Assembly (NCBI RefSeq): GCF_022440805.1
Contig: NZ_JAKNTK010000001.1
Coordinates: 2,914,001 to 2,978,000, forward strand
Direction: 5' to 3'
Origin: Holdemania massiliensis
Lineage (GTDB): Bacteria; Bacillota_I; Bacilli_A; Erysipelotrichales; Erysipelotrichaceae
Length of the DNA stretch: 64,000 nucleotides
Below, piece after piece: positions 43,531-52,035 of the stretch. Position 1 is the first letter of the stretch. Each line of letters opens with the position of its first letter. The translations under genes were made by a program, and so were the position numbers. Below the pieces are notes generated by a model. It did no database searches and had not been told where the DNA came from. It saw only the letters and a program-made list of their open reading frames with translations.

Positions 43531-44445
43531 ATGATCAAAGAAACCTTTGAGATTTACTGTGCGGTGATTGGGAAACGCTGCCGTCCAGGTCAGCTTCAGC
43601 GTTTTCTGTCCCGTGTTCAGGCCCAGGCTCAGGCCCAAAATCAGCCTTATGATTGTGTTGAGATGAAAGAAAAAGGTGTTCTGTCTCGCTGCCTTTTCCT
43701 GAACGATCCGCTTAAAAAAGATTGCATTCTGATGGCATTTTATGATACGCCGATGGCCTGCCTTGTTCCGCATCATCCCTACTACCCCTACAATGGCGTG
43801 AAAAACCGGAAAACCGAACAACTAAATTTACTGCTGCAGTTGGCTGTCACTCTTTTCTGCGTACTGGCGTTGATAATTCTAACCTTTCAAAAAACAACAT
43901 GGGAAAAGCAGGGGTATGGTATCCTGTTCTGGATTCTGCTGCTGTTGCTTGCGGCAGTGGCTTCGTTTATTAGCCGCGGCTTTGCCAACCGGAATAATTA
44001 CAGCTGGGATGCGGCATTAACCGTTCTAGATGAAATTTCCTACCGGCATCCGGAATGCGGTGTCATGCTTTTAGATCATGGTGTCGATCAGGCCAGCCTC
44101 GCCTTGCTTCTAAAGCATTACCCAGCTTTGATCGACAAGGAAATCATACTGATTGAACCGCTGGGCAGCGGAGATACGGTGCAGTTTCACGCCGCTTCCC
44201 ATTGGAAACAACGAGTCCAGTCACTGCCGCAATTTTCAGGCTGGAATTTGAATCTGAACAAGTTGTCCGAAGTCAATTCAATCCATCAGAGATTTAAAAA
44301 CATGCTTTGTGTAGGAAGCGGAAAGATCGACAGTGACGGTGATCTGGCCGTTGTCGGCTGCCGGACATCCCAAGATCGGAAAGTTGATTTTAACCGGTTA
44401 ATCTGGCTGACTTACGCTCTCTGCAGCCTATTGGAAGTCCGCTGA
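43531..44445 (+). CDS. membrane-anchored protein, unknown function
   Basis: A 304-residue protein I do not recognise. Residues about 90-112 and 122-142 are hydrophobic and probably cross the membrane; the N-terminal 85 residues and the C-terminal 160 are soluble. The C-terminal part begins WDAALTVLDEISYRHPECGV and includes LLDHGVDQASLALLLKHYP and GSGDTVQFHAA, loosely recalling the core of aminopeptidase-like folds without clear metal ligands. ATG 43531 follows AAGGGGG, with TATAAT at 43500-43505 upstream. It appears monocistronic. Confidence 0.7.
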   Translation: MIKETFEIYCAVIGKRCRPGQLQRFLSRVQAQAQAQNQPYDCVEMKEKGVLSRCLFLNDPLKKDCILMAFYDTPMACLVPHHPYYPYNGVKNRKTEQLNLLLQLAVTLFCVLALIILTFQKTTWEKQGYGILFWILLLLLAAVASFISRGFANRNNYSWDAALTVLDEISYRHPECGVMLLDHGVDQASLALLLKHYPALIDKEIILIEPLGSGDTVQFHAASHWKQRVQSLPQFSGWNLNLNKLSEVNSIHQRFKNMLCVGSGKIDSDGDLAVVGCRTSQDRKVDFNRLIWLTYALCSLLEVR

Positions 44446-44546
44446 TTTCCAACCATTTTATTCAAAAATCTTTGATACACTGTTGAAAGTCAGTTCTATC
44501 CGCTGACCCTTGACTCCAAGCCGTCTGCGAGGATCTGTTTTCCAAT

Positions 44547-44575
44547 AAAAAACCTGCAGCGATTGAAGCGGCAGG
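44547..44575 (-). terminator. intrinsic terminator after the small membrane gene at 44606
   Basis: CCTGC-x-GC/GC-x-GCAGG stem (44575-44568 and 44560-44553) followed by TTTTTT on the minus strand. Confidence 0.8.
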
Positions 44576-44605
44576 ATCCCAATACCGTGAAAGACTGATA
44601 AACCG

Positions 44606-44962
44606 TTATTCGTCTTCGCGGTTTTTTTCTTCTTCATAATTCAGTTTGTGCCCATACAGACAGGCAGCAAAAATAACCAAGGCAATTCCACCGCCAACCA
44701 GCCAATTTCCATCCCTTAACCAGCCGGAACTGAAAGCCATCGCCCAGAAGGCGCTGAAGGCTGCCGAAACCAAGAAATAACCCAGCCGAAAGCGGAATAA
44801 AACTTTAATCAGCAAAATCAGGGCGATTCCCCCAGCCAGACACAAGAGGAGGGATACGCCGTTGTCCTTCAAGGTAAAGCCAAGCAGAAAAGCAAAAAAC
44901 AGGCTTTCGATATTCACAATTTTCAGCTCTTTATAACCATCAAAAAGACTTTTGTTGCGCAT
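44606..44962 (-). CDS. small four-helix membrane protein, unknown function
   Basis: A 118-residue protein with about four hydrophobic segments from residue 17 to 106 and a charged C-terminal tail (YEEEKNREDE). I do not recognise a family. ATG follows TTGGAGGAATA. Its own promoter (TTGCAA, 16 bases, TATAAT at 45022-44995) and terminator make it a single-gene unit. Confidence 0.7.
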   Translation of the reverse strand: MRNKSLFDGYKELKIVNIESLFFAFLLGFTLKDNGVSLLLCLAGGIALILLIKVLFRFRLGYFLVSAAFSAFWAMAFSSGWLRDGNWLVGGGIALVIFAACLYGHKLNYEEEKNREDE

Positions 44963-44994
44963 CTCTTATTCCTCCAACTTTTTTCTCTACCGTA

Positions 44995-45022
44995 ATTATA
45001 CACAAACTGATTCGAGTTGCAA
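44995..45022 (-). promoter_or_regulatory. promoter of the small membrane gene at 44606
   Basis: TTGCAA (45022-45017), 16-base spacer, TATAAT (45000-44995) on the minus strand. Confidence 0.6.
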
Positions 45023-45120
45023 CGTCGAAGCGGATGAGAAACCGATGAAACAATCTGCCCATCCATTGGAAATACGTCTTCCCAGTTCAGCATCATCAGA
45101 ACATTATTTACCGCTAAAGC

Positions 45121-45206
45121 ATCAGCGTTTTCGCTGATCTCCTTTAGCCTTGACGAAAGCTTCAAGGATGAGAAAAACCGGGATTGAAGGCAGCCTTCAT
45201 TCCCGG
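45121..45206 (-). terminator. run of three hairpins after nrdG, the first (45178-45206) an intrinsic terminator
   Basis: On the minus strand a 13-bp stem with one mismatch (arms at 45206-45194 and 45190-45178) is followed by TTTTT and ends the nrdDG transcript. Two further stems follow: CTTGA/TTCAAG near 45150-45167 and ATCAGCG/CGCTGAT (45121-45138, TTTT loop on the plus strand). Nothing else is seen in the 44963-45238 gap apart from the 44995 promoter. Confidence 0.7.
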
Positions 45207-45238
45207 CTTATTGAACCTGAGTTCTCCGTTAAACAGAA

Positions 45239-45748
45239 TTACGGGTGACTCTCATAAAGAATCATCTGTCCTGAATTGAGGCTGGCCGGCACATCGATCA
45301 GCCGTTGGTTCGCGGATCCGCGAAACGTTAGATTCAGCGATTTCTCAGCAATGACAAAGGGTCCGTCGATCAGCACGTCGATCTGTTTCAAAAAAGCCAT
45401 CTGATCCGGATCTCGCTTTTCCAACAAGGTTTCCCATTGATATCCCGTATAACACCAGACATTCATGCCCAGCTTGTGGATCTCCTCAGCCAGCTGAGCA
45501 CAGACCGCCGCCTGCATCATCGGTTCTCCGCCGGAAAACGTGACGCCGTCCAGATAGAAATGCGCTTTCAGCTGATCGGCAATCGTTTCCGTAAGCATCA
45601 GCGTTCCGCCGTCAAAGGCATGGGTCTGGGGATTATGGCATCCCGGACAGCCGTGCGGACATCCCTGTGTCCAGACAACAGCCCGCAGACCCTCGCCGTC
45701 GACAATGCTGTCAAACTGCACCGGTGATGAACATCGCAGCTCAGCCAT
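45239..45748 (-). CDS. nrdG: anaerobic ribonucleotide reductase activating protein
   Basis: About 169 residues, a radical-SAM enzyme. The cluster motif CPHGCPGC (C-x3-C-x2-C) is visible after VVWTQG, and GVTFSGGEPM follows. It installs the glycyl radical on NrdD using S-adenosylmethionine. ATG 45748 lies inside the end of nrdD with an 8-base overlap, indicating translational coupling; longer in-frame extensions upstream are read within nrdD and are not used. Confidence 0.93.
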   Translation of the reverse strand: MAELRCSSPVQFDSIVDGEGLRAVVWTQGCPHGCPGCHNPQTHAFDGGTLMLTETIADQLKAHFYLDGVTFSGGEPMMQAAVCAQLAEEIHKLGMNVWCYTGYQWETLLEKRDPDQMAFLKQIDVLIDGPFVIAEKSLNLTFRGSANQRLIDVPASLNSGQMILYESHP

Positions 45749-48014
45749 GTTTAACACGGTCACGGACTTCTGCCCGCTTGGCATCGTTAAAGCGATCCAG
45801 CGTACCAACCAGATATCCGGTAATGCGGCGGATGCGTTCAAATGGAATCTCGTCCTCGGTTCTTCCGCAGCATGGACATTCATCATTGATGATCCCATTA
45901 AAGCCGCAGACCGGATCGCGGTCGATCGGATGGTTGATCGCACCGTAGCCGATTCCCAATTCCTTCATCATTCGCACAACCTTTTCAAAAGCCGCCAAAT
46001 TGGCAGACGGATCGCCGTCCATTTCAACGTAGGAAATATGTCCGCCGTTGGTCAGGGCATGATAAGGTGCCTCAACCGACAGTTTATGATAGAAATCGGT
46101 TGGATAGTAAACCGGAACATGGAAAGAATTGGTGTAGTATTCCTTATCGGTTACCCCTTCAATTTTACCGTATTCCTCTTTATCCATCTTGATAAAACGG
46201 CCTGAGAGACCTTCAGCCGGCGTTGCGATCAGCGAGAAATTCAGACCGTATTGCTTTGTGTAGCTGTCGCAGCGTTCCCGCATCCGTTTGATGATCGTCA
46301 GGCCCAGCTGCTGAGCTTCTTCGCTTTCACCATGATGTGCACCGACTAACGCTTTCAGACATTCAGCCAGTCCGATGAAACCGATCGTCAGCGTACCATG
46401 CTTGAGTACCGATTCCAGCGTATCCTCAATATCCAGCTGATCAGAATTCAGCCAGTTGCCTTGTGCCATCAAAAACGGGAAGTTCTTGACCCGGCGCGCG
46501 CACTGAACACGATAACGTTCCAGCAGCTGATCTTTAACCAGATCCATCTTGTCATCTAGTTCTTGATAAAAGCCTTCCAAATCGCACTGCCCCTGTAAAA
46601 TCTCACCATGCTTTAAGCCCAGGCGCGGCAGATTGATCGAGGTGAAGCTGAGGTTGCCGCGGCCGACAACCACTTCATTTTCCGGATCAATCTCATTGCC
46701 GATGACGCGTGTCCGGCAGCCCATATAGGCAATTTCAGTCTCCGGACGGCCTTCTTGATAATACTGCTTGTTAAACGGCGCGTCGATGAAGGCGAAGTTC
46801 GGGAACATCCGCTTGGCGGAAACTCGGCAGGACAGCTGAAATAAGTCATAATTCGGCTCGCCTGGATTGTAGTTGACGCCTTCTTTGATCTTGAAGATCA
46901 GAATTGGGAAAATCGGTGTTTCATGATTGCCCAAGCCGCTTTCCATCGCCAGCAGCAGCTGACGGGAGACCATTCTTCCGGCTTCGCTTGTATCCGTGCC
47001 GAAGTTAATCGAGCTGAACGGTACCTGCGCGCCGGCTCGGGAATGCATTGTATTCAGGTTATGAATTAAGCCTTCCATCGCCTGATACGCCGCCCGCTCG
47101 GTTTTCGCCAGGGCTTTCTCATAGACCAGAGCCAGCTGATCCGCCGCCATGGCAATCGCCTTCAGATCCGTCAGTTCGTCGATCTGAGCTAAAGCCGCAT
47201 TGAAGGCAGCTTCATCCAGCGCCTGCGTATAATCAACGTAGTCAGTCAGTGCCTGACGATAGTTTTTCTTAAAGGTATGCATGATGCCCGGAGCCAGATA
47301 ATAATCAAACAGCGGAATGGATTGGCCGCCATGCTGATCATTTTGATTGGACTGAATCGCAATCGCCGCCAGCGCTGCATACGAAGCGATATCCTTCGGT
47401 TCGCGCAGAAAGCCATGGCCGGTGTTAAAGCCGCCATGAAACAGCTTGTCCAAAGGAATCTGCAGACACGTCGTCGTTCCCATCGGGTAGAAATCCATGT
47501 CATGAATATGGATATCGCCGTTTTCATGAGCGGAAGCCACTTTGGAATCCAGACAATAAGAAGTCGTATACGCTTTGGTCAGCGTGCTGCCGTACTGCAG
47601 CATCATCCCCATCGCGCTGTCGCCGTTAATGTTGGCATTTTCACGTTTTTCATTAACTTCCTTGGAGTCCTTAATCCCGAAGTTTTCCAAAGTCTTCATC
47701 AACCGATGCTGCCGGGAAGAAAAACAGTCGCGAGCCAATGCCCGTTTCTGACGGTAATTTTTAAACGCTTTATATTCCTCAATAAAGCCTTCTTCCACAA
47801 AAGCTTCCTCAACCTGATCCTGAATCTTCTCAATTTCAATCCGCGCCATGCCTGAGGCTGCGATCTGATTCAAAGCCCGGTTCAGGACTTTCTTAACATT
47901 TTCTTCACTGCTGTGCGTACCAACATTGTTAAATCCCTTTTCGATGGCATTCTGTATCTTTTCGGTGTGAAAACGAACAGTGCGGCCGTCGCGTTTCATG
48001 ACTTCAATTTCCAT
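45741..48014 (-). CDS. nrdD: anaerobic (class III) ribonucleoside-triphosphate reductase
   Basis: About 757 residues. An N-terminal ATP-cone (VMKRDGRTVRFHTEKIQNAI) is followed by the glycyl-radical barrel with YMGCRTRVIGNE (active cysteine region) and VGRGNLSFTSINL. Near the C-terminus are the zinc cysteines DECPCCGR and the radical glycine region RRITGYLVG. It reduces ribonucleotides to deoxyribonucleotides without oxygen. ATG 48014 follows AAAAGGAGTG. The leader holds a terminator-like hairpin. The only ribonucleotide reductase in the window, consistent with anaerobic life. Confidence 0.95.
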   Translation of the reverse strand: MEIEVMKRDGRTVRFHTEKIQNAIEKGFNNVGTHSSEENVKKVLNRALNQIAASGMARIEIEKIQDQVEEAFVEEGFIEEYKAFKNYRQKRALARDCFSSRQHRLMKTLENFGIKDSKEVNEKRENANINGDSAMGMMLQYGSTLTKAYTTSYCLDSKVASAHENGDIHIHDMDFYPMGTTTCLQIPLDKLFHGGFNTGHGFLREPKDIASYAALAAIAIQSNQNDQHGGQSIPLFDYYLAPGIMHTFKKNYRQALTDYVDYTQALDEAAFNAALAQIDELTDLKAIAMAADQLALVYEKALAKTERAAYQAMEGLIHNLNTMHSRAGAQVPFSSINFGTDTSEAGRMVSRQLLLAMESGLGNHETPIFPILIFKIKEGVNYNPGEPNYDLFQLSCRVSAKRMFPNFAFIDAPFNKQYYQEGRPETEIAYMGCRTRVIGNEIDPENEVVVGRGNLSFTSINLPRLGLKHGEILQGQCDLEGFYQELDDKMDLVKDQLLERYRVQCARRVKNFPFLMAQGNWLNSDQLDIEDTLESVLKHGTLTIGFIGLAECLKALVGAHHGESEEAQQLGLTIIKRMRERCDSYTKQYGLNFSLIATPAEGLSGRFIKMDKEEYGKIEGVTDKEYYTNSFHVPVYYPTDFYHKLSVEAPYHALTNGGHISYVEMDGDPSANLAAFEKVVRMMKELGIGYGAINHPIDRDPVCGFNGIINDECPCCGRTEDEIPFERIRRITGYLVGTLDRFNDAKRAEVRDRVKHG

Positions 48015-48044
48015 AATTACACTCCTTTTCATCATCAGCGGGAA

Positions 48045-48090
48045 GAAAAACAAGGCTGGCGAAGACGCTGTGGTCCAAGCACACCTTGTT
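48045..48090 (-). terminator. attenuator-like hairpin in the nrdD leader
   Basis: AACAAGG (48090-48084) pairs with CCTTGTT (48055-48049), followed by TTTC on the minus strand, 30 bases before the nrdD ATG and about 80 after the promoter. A smaller stem GCG/CGC sits inside. It could act as an attenuator. Confidence 0.5.
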
Positions 48091-48172
48091 TTATCCCATT
48101 CCCTGTTTCATTCCAACTTTGCTTTTTCACTTCGAGTTTCTTTCGCTTTGTAAACTTTCCCGAATGGTTCTC

Positions 48173-48200
48173 ATTATACCCTATTTTTTCCAAACATCAA
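48173..48200 (-). promoter_or_regulatory. promoter of nrdDG
   Basis: TTGATG (48200-48195), 16-base spacer, TATAAT (48178-48173) on the minus strand. The leader is about 150 bases. Confidence 0.65.
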
Positions 48201-48294
48201 AGCCGGATGCTTCTGGAAAATTCAACAAAATTATCCGCTTCGGCTTTTGTTCTTTTTCCGAAAGTTTTATCCCGCCGTTCTGCCCCGAAACCGA

Positions 48295-48714
48295 CTAATA
48301 GCTGTCGGTATATTTAAAGGTAAACTGATCCTGATCCTGAATCGGTGTTTCATCGACTGCCGGGCAGAAACCTGCGGCTTTGCAGGCTTCGTTGTTTTCG
48401 GATTCGTACAGCCACCACGGTCCGGTTGCCATCTCGCCCTGTTTTACATCCAGCAGTCCGGTTAACAGCCGTCCATAAGTGCTGCTTTCCATTTCCGCTT
48501 TCAGTTCTGAAGCGTCATCCAGCATTTGACCCAGAGTTTCAGCCTGGGTTTTAATCGTTCCGGAGAACAGCTCCGTTCCGTCAATTTCATTCACAACGGT
48601 CACACGAATCGTCTTCGCGCCTTCCACCGTCTTCGGTTTCAGTGCATTAAAGCCCAGAATACACAGCAGTATAGCGGCCAGTATCGCAGCCGCCGCAATC
48701 CATTTCTTTTTCAT
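48295..48714 (-). CDS. DUF4430 protein, probably extracytoplasmic (cobalamin-related)
   Basis: A 139-residue protein with an uncleaved or signal-type N-terminal hydrophobic segment (residues 5-23, IAAAAILAAILLCILGF; a cysteine at 18 could be lipidated but the lipobox is imperfect). The rest matches the DUF4430/transcobalamin C-terminal-like domain, with MATGPWWLYESENNE and a closing DQFTFKYTD. DUF4430 domains occur beside ECF transporters and may capture ligand at the surface. It ends the B12-riboswitch operon. Start ATG follows GGAGAGG. Confidence 0.75.
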   Translation of the reverse strand: MKKKWIAAAAILAAILLCILGFNALKPKTVEGAKTIRVTVVNEIDGTELFSGTIKTQAETLGQMLDDASELKAEMESSTYGRLLTGLLDVKQGEMATGPWWLYESENNEACKAAGFCPAVDETPIQDQDQFTFKYTDSY

Positions 48715-48717
48715 CGT

Positions 48718-49209
48718 TTATTTCCTCTCCAATTTTTCCAGCCGGTCGATCAGCGGATCCAGCAGAAACAGCGCTTCCAGCGCGCTCAGCAGCCCTTGAA
48801 CGAGCGACGTTTTTAAACCCATGACAATATAAATCAGCGTGACTTTGGGTGAAAACACAATAAACGGCAGATCGAGCAGCTGACCGGTCGCAAATGAACA
48901 GAAACCGACCAAAACTACCGCCGCCCACCGATGCTGCAGCAGCTTCGCTTTCAGACTGCCGAACACCACAGCATAGACAGGATAGATCAGACAGTAAGCG
49001 AACGTCCAGATTGAAACGCCCTGCACCAGCATGTTGACCAGCGTAAAGACCAGCGCGGCATAGAAAACCTCACGCCGATCAAAGGTCAGAGCCAGTACCG
49101 CAATCGTCAGGGTGATCGCTTCCAGATACAGCACCTGAGAAAACATCGTAAAGACGACAGCCATCATCGCCGCCATCATCGCGATTCGCGCAATCTGCTT
49201 AACCGACAT
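48718..49209 (-). CDS. ECF transporter S component (predicted cobamide/precursor)
   Basis: A 163-residue membrane protein with five to six hydrophobic segments; the N-terminal helix with MMAAMMAVVF and the general size match substrate-binding S components of energy-coupling-factor transporters. B12-riboswitch control and the adenosyltransferase-like neighbour suggest a cobamide or precursor as the substrate. ATG 49209 overlaps the upstream gene by 11 bases. The A, A' and T subunits are not in the window. Confidence 0.75.
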   Translation of the reverse strand: MSVKQIARIAMMAAMMAVVFTMFSQVLYLEAITLTIAVLALTFDRREVFYAALVFTLVNMLVQGVSIWTFAYCLIYPVYAVVFGSLKAKLLQHRWAAVVLVGFCSFATGQLLDLPFIVFSPKVTLIYIVMGLKTSLVQGLLSALEALFLLDPLIDRLEKLERK

Positions 49210-49699
49210 TGTAGCTGCGGGAAACAAAGGGAATCTCCGCCACGCCTTCCAGCCGATTTTCTTTCAGCGCCATCTGAAAGAACACATTGGACAAAAGATT
49301 CCAGAAATCCAGCAGAATCGGCGGAACCGTTTTTTCCTCCCGATCGATCGCGTATGCGATCCGCAGTACCGCTTTGCATCGGCTGCGCAGTCCATGCAGC
49401 GCACAGGCTCCCGCACAGCCTGCCGGCAGCACAAACTGTTTCAGCTCGCCGTTTTCCTGCGTCAGTTTGACATACAGCTGATCCAGCCAACGGAAATCTT
49501 CCGGCCGAATGGCCAGTTTTCCCCGAATGGATCCATTCGCGTGATAGACCAGCTCACACAGCTTCAGCAATTCAGGCTGATGCTTCACACAATGCACAGC
49601 TTGTCCGATCAGCGAGGCCATTTCATCCGTGGCGACCTCATAATCACATTGCCGCGATGTTTCTTTCAGAAACGAATAAGCACAGCAGCGTTGATCCAT
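49199..49699 (-). CDS. divergent PduO-type cob(I)alamin adenosyltransferase-like protein
   Basis: About 166 residues. The C-terminal half carries KQFVLPAGCAGACALHGLRS followed by RCKAVLRIAYAID, recognisably the FVLPGG-x-LHxARxxCRRAER signature of PduO-type adenosyltransferases, which attach the adenosyl group to cobalamin using ATP. The N-terminal TKTGDxGxT motif of the family is absent and the conserved arginines are changed, so activity is uncertain. It is the first gene behind a cobalamin riboswitch, which supports the assignment. ATG 49699 is 6 bases from GGGGG; ATG 49705 abuts it. Confidence 0.65.
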   Translation of the reverse strand: MDQRCCAYSFLKETSRQCDYEVATDEMASLIGQAVHCVKHQPELLKLCELVYHANGSIRGKLAIRPEDFRWLDQLYVKLTQENGELKQFVLPAGCAGACALHGLRSRCKAVLRIAYAIDREEKTVPPILLDFWNLLSNVFFQMALKENRLEGVAEIPFVSRSYNVG

Positions 49700-49719
49700 T
49701 TCCATCCCCCTTTCTCAAT

Positions 49720-49750
49720 AAAAAAACTCATTCCTGAATTCAGAATGAGT
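49720..49750 (-). terminator. riboswitch-controlled terminator
   Basis: ACTCATTC/GAATGAGT-type stem followed by seven T on the minus strand, between the cobalamin riboswitch and the ribosome site of the adenosyltransferase-like gene. Confidence 0.8.
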
Positions 49751-49829
49751 GAGTTTGACTATTCCATGATTAAAACGAAGCCAATCACAGCCTAGCCTTT
49801 AATCCTTCACCCAGAAGACAAGACTTATT

Positions 49830-49984
49830 CATTTCGGCCGGTCTACCGACTTCACATCATCCGCCCTTCCGCCTTCCCATATCTTCATACAGTGGCTGTT
49901 GGAAGTTTGTCCGCTTCACGGTTGCTGGGGCAGTCAGAGAAATTCACTCTGTTCCCGATTAAGCAGTTTCCTGCACCTGAAATG
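49830..49984 (-). ncRNA. cobalamin riboswitch
   Basis: On the minus strand the conserved elements appear in order: closing stem CATTTC (49984-49979) and GAAATG (49835-49830), GGTGCAG, ATCGGGAA, CTGCCCCAGCAACCG, the B12 box AGCCACTG (49897-49890), GGGAAGGCGGAAGG and GAAGTCGGTAGACCGG. This is the standard core of the AdoCbl-binding class. A terminator follows at 49720-49750, so ligand binding should stop transcription. The whole 49700-50048 gap is this leader plus its promoter (TGATATAAT, extended -10, 50000-49992). Confidence 0.95.
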
Positions 49985-50048
49985 CGTATTCATTATATCA
50001 TGCCGTCGGGTAAAATAAAGTCTTTTTGCTTTAAAGATAAGCCTTCTG

Positions 50049-50492
50049 TCACAAAAAGGTTAAGATCAAGGCGGTGATGATTCCAGCCAATGCCACAATA
50101 ACCGCGCCAAGGTATACAGTGATTCGATCCTTTAAACCAAGCCTTAAAATCAAGACAAAGATTTCAGAGCCAAAGGCCGCGATGTTCAGCCATGAATCAT
50201 CTGTGATGTGTCCCCAATTCCAACGGAGAGTATAAGCTATACATACCGTAAGAAAAGCAGTAATACCTAAAATTTGAAGCGTTTTCGTGTTTTTTTTGCC
50301 AGCCTCTGGAAAATCAAAGGTACTCAGCAGAAAAGCAAAGTCGATTAAAAAGAGGTTAAGGACTGAGAAAAATTCAGATCGAAGATCCAGACCCCATTTC
50401 TGACATTCCCACAGCACACAGGCCAGAATTAGGAGCAGAATGAAAATAAAACCTAAATCCCGCAATCTTTTCAAAAGGCTTTCGTTCTTCAT
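50049..50492 (-). CDS. four-helix membrane protein, unknown function
   Basis: A 147-residue protein with hydrophobic segments at about residues 12-30, 42-56, 73-92 and 105-147. No family recognised. It is the last gene of a tight set with the three paralogous membrane proteins upstream (17 bases from the previous stop). ATG follows AAGGAGGG. Confidence 0.7.
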   Translation of the reverse strand: MKNESLLKRLRDLGFIFILLLILACVLWECQKWGLDLRSEFFSVLNLFLIDFAFLLSTFDFPEAGKKNTKTLQILGITAFLTVCIAYTLRWNWGHITDDSWLNIAAFGSEIFVLILRLGLKDRITVYLGAVIVALAGIITALILTFL

Positions 50493-50509
50493 TTTCTTTC
50501 CCTCCTTCC

Positions 50510-51265
50510 TTATGGCTGATGAATCATCAGTTCCAGGACAAGGTTCTCTGACAACGGTGTTTCCGCTACAATCCGACCGCTCGCCGGACTGACAATCACA
50601 CCGATTTCCTTTCCGTTATCCAATGCAGAGAAAACATAGAGATCTGTTTTTTCTTCCTGCATCGTTAATTCGGGAGCTGCCTTTTCATAGATCAGCTCCA
50701 AAGCATGAGGATATGTATTCACGGCATACTGCACCTCATCCAGTCCCTGTTTCCTCAACAAGACTTCGGCCTGATTCACTGTTTTCAAACCGGTAACCCA
50801 GGGAAAAGCGAGGATAAAAAGGAATACTAATATTAAAATGCAGAATATGGGTTCCGAGATTCGTTGACCCCAGCCGGGAATTTTATTTTTTAATTTCCAA
50901 TGATAGAATCCCTGCCCCAGCCCCATCATCATCAGATATCCGCCCTCCAGCATATACGGAAATAACGCCCAGCACACCAAACCGAGGACAAACGCAATGA
51001 CGGCAGTCACAGGCAGCGTCTTTTTGTTGCCGACCCAGGATTTTAATTCCCGCGCTTTGCCTTCCTTTCCGCGCAATGCCCAAATAATAAAATAAGTAGG
51101 CACCAGCACAACAATAAAGGTGATCTCAACGATATTCTTATACAGCTGCTGCGTACAGTAATACACGGCTGCCAAATCCACACCATAAAGAAGCATCGCA
51201 ATGATCATCAGACCATAGGATTTCTTCCTGTTTATCTGTTTATTCATCCTCACACCTTCTTTCAT
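50510..51265 (-). CDS. membrane protein of a tandem three-member family (copy 3)
   Basis: A 251-residue protein: about five membrane segments in residues 15-170, then a soluble C-terminal domain of about 80 residues. That domain (LLRKQGLDEVQYAV ... KTDLYVFSALDNGKEIGV ... VSPASGRIVAETPL) is shared with the two upstream genes. The TGxIIAQ-like end recalls PepSY-type folds, but the match is weak. ATG 51265 overlaps the previous stop by 4 bases; ATG 51247 is an alternative with AGGTG. Confidence 0.65.
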   Translation of the reverse strand: MKEGVRMNKQINRKKSYGLMIIAMLLYGVDLAAVYYCTQQLYKNIVEITFIVVLVPTYFIIWALRGKEGKARELKSWVGNKKTLPVTAVIAFVLGLVCWALFPYMLEGGYLMMMGLGQGFYHWKLKNKIPGWGQRISEPIFCILILVFLFILAFPWVTGLKTVNQAEVLLRKQGLDEVQYAVNTYPHALELIYEKAAPELTMQEEKTDLYVFSALDNGKEIGVIVSPASGRIVAETPLSENLVLELMIHQP

Positions 51266-52014
51266 TTCACTCTCCTGATTCGGGATTCATCCTGACTTAA
51301 TAACTTCAGCACCTCATTTTCCAATAACGGCGCCTGGGCTATGATCTTTCCGGTAACCGGACTGATGAGGATTCCCATTTGTTTTCCCTGACGTACCGCG
51401 GTAAAAAGATATAGATCTGTTTTCAGTTCCTGATTGCTTAACCCTAGAGCTGAATTGGGAAAAATCCAACTCAGTCCATAACGATTGGCATTGGTTCGAT
51501 ATTGAATATCAGTATATCCCATTCGATTCAGCAGTTCTTCGCCCTTCTGCGCCGGCTTTAAATGGATCATAATAGGAAAAGCAAGAATGAGGATCAGTTC
51601 CACAGACAGGATGCAGAGCAGACAAGCTGAACCTCTTTTTCCCAGCTTGGGAAACCAGTTACTTACACCATAATAGTACAGCCAGTAACCCAGAGTTATC
51701 GAAAATATAAACTGATAGATCAAATTGTAAGACGTCAGCCAATTCATCACGCCGATAAACAAAAATCCGATTGCGATATAATTCAGGGATTGATTACCAT
51801 TTGCGTTGACATTGGTTGAAAGCTTATTCATCTCGTCTTTATAAAACCAAACACAGAATAAAATGAATAACACAATGACGAAAAAGGACGGATGGATTCC
51901 GATAATATCTTTATAACCGTGATGCAGACTATTCCATAAAAGGCCTAAATCCAACAGAAACAAGAAACTTGCCGCTGTCACTAAAGCATATTTCCCCCAG
52001 TTTTTTTCTTTCAT
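51262..52014 (-). CDS. membrane protein of a tandem three-member family (copy 2)
   Basis: A 250-residue protein with about six membrane segments and a C-terminal domain: LLNRMGYTDIQYRT, then TDLYLFTAVRQGKQMGI and LISPVTGKIIAQAPLLENEV. The clearest version of the family pattern G-x-SPxTGxIIAQ. ATG follows GGGGAGGG. Function not recognised. Confidence 0.65.
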   Translation of the reverse strand: MKEKNWGKYALVTAASFLFLLDLGLLWNSLHHGYKDIIGIHPSFFVIVLFILFCVWFYKDEMNKLSTNVNANGNQSLNYIAIGFLFIGVMNWLTSYNLIYQFIFSITLGYWLYYYGVSNWFPKLGKRGSACLLCILSVELILILAFPIMIHLKPAQKGEELLNRMGYTDIQYRTNANRYGLSWIFPNSALGLSNQELKTDLYLFTAVRQGKQMGILISPVTGKIIAQAPLLENEVLKLLSQDESRIRRVK

Positions 52015-52035
52015 CCGTCTTGATCCCTCCCCTGC

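Noticed and set aside
44923..45165. An open frame upstream of the small membrane gene at 44606
   Set aside because: It covers a promoter, has no ribosome site and no recognisable content.
45749..45943. A longer nrdG start
   Set aside because: The extension lies wholly within nrdD in another frame; ATG 45748 has the usual coupling overlap and begins the conserved sequence.
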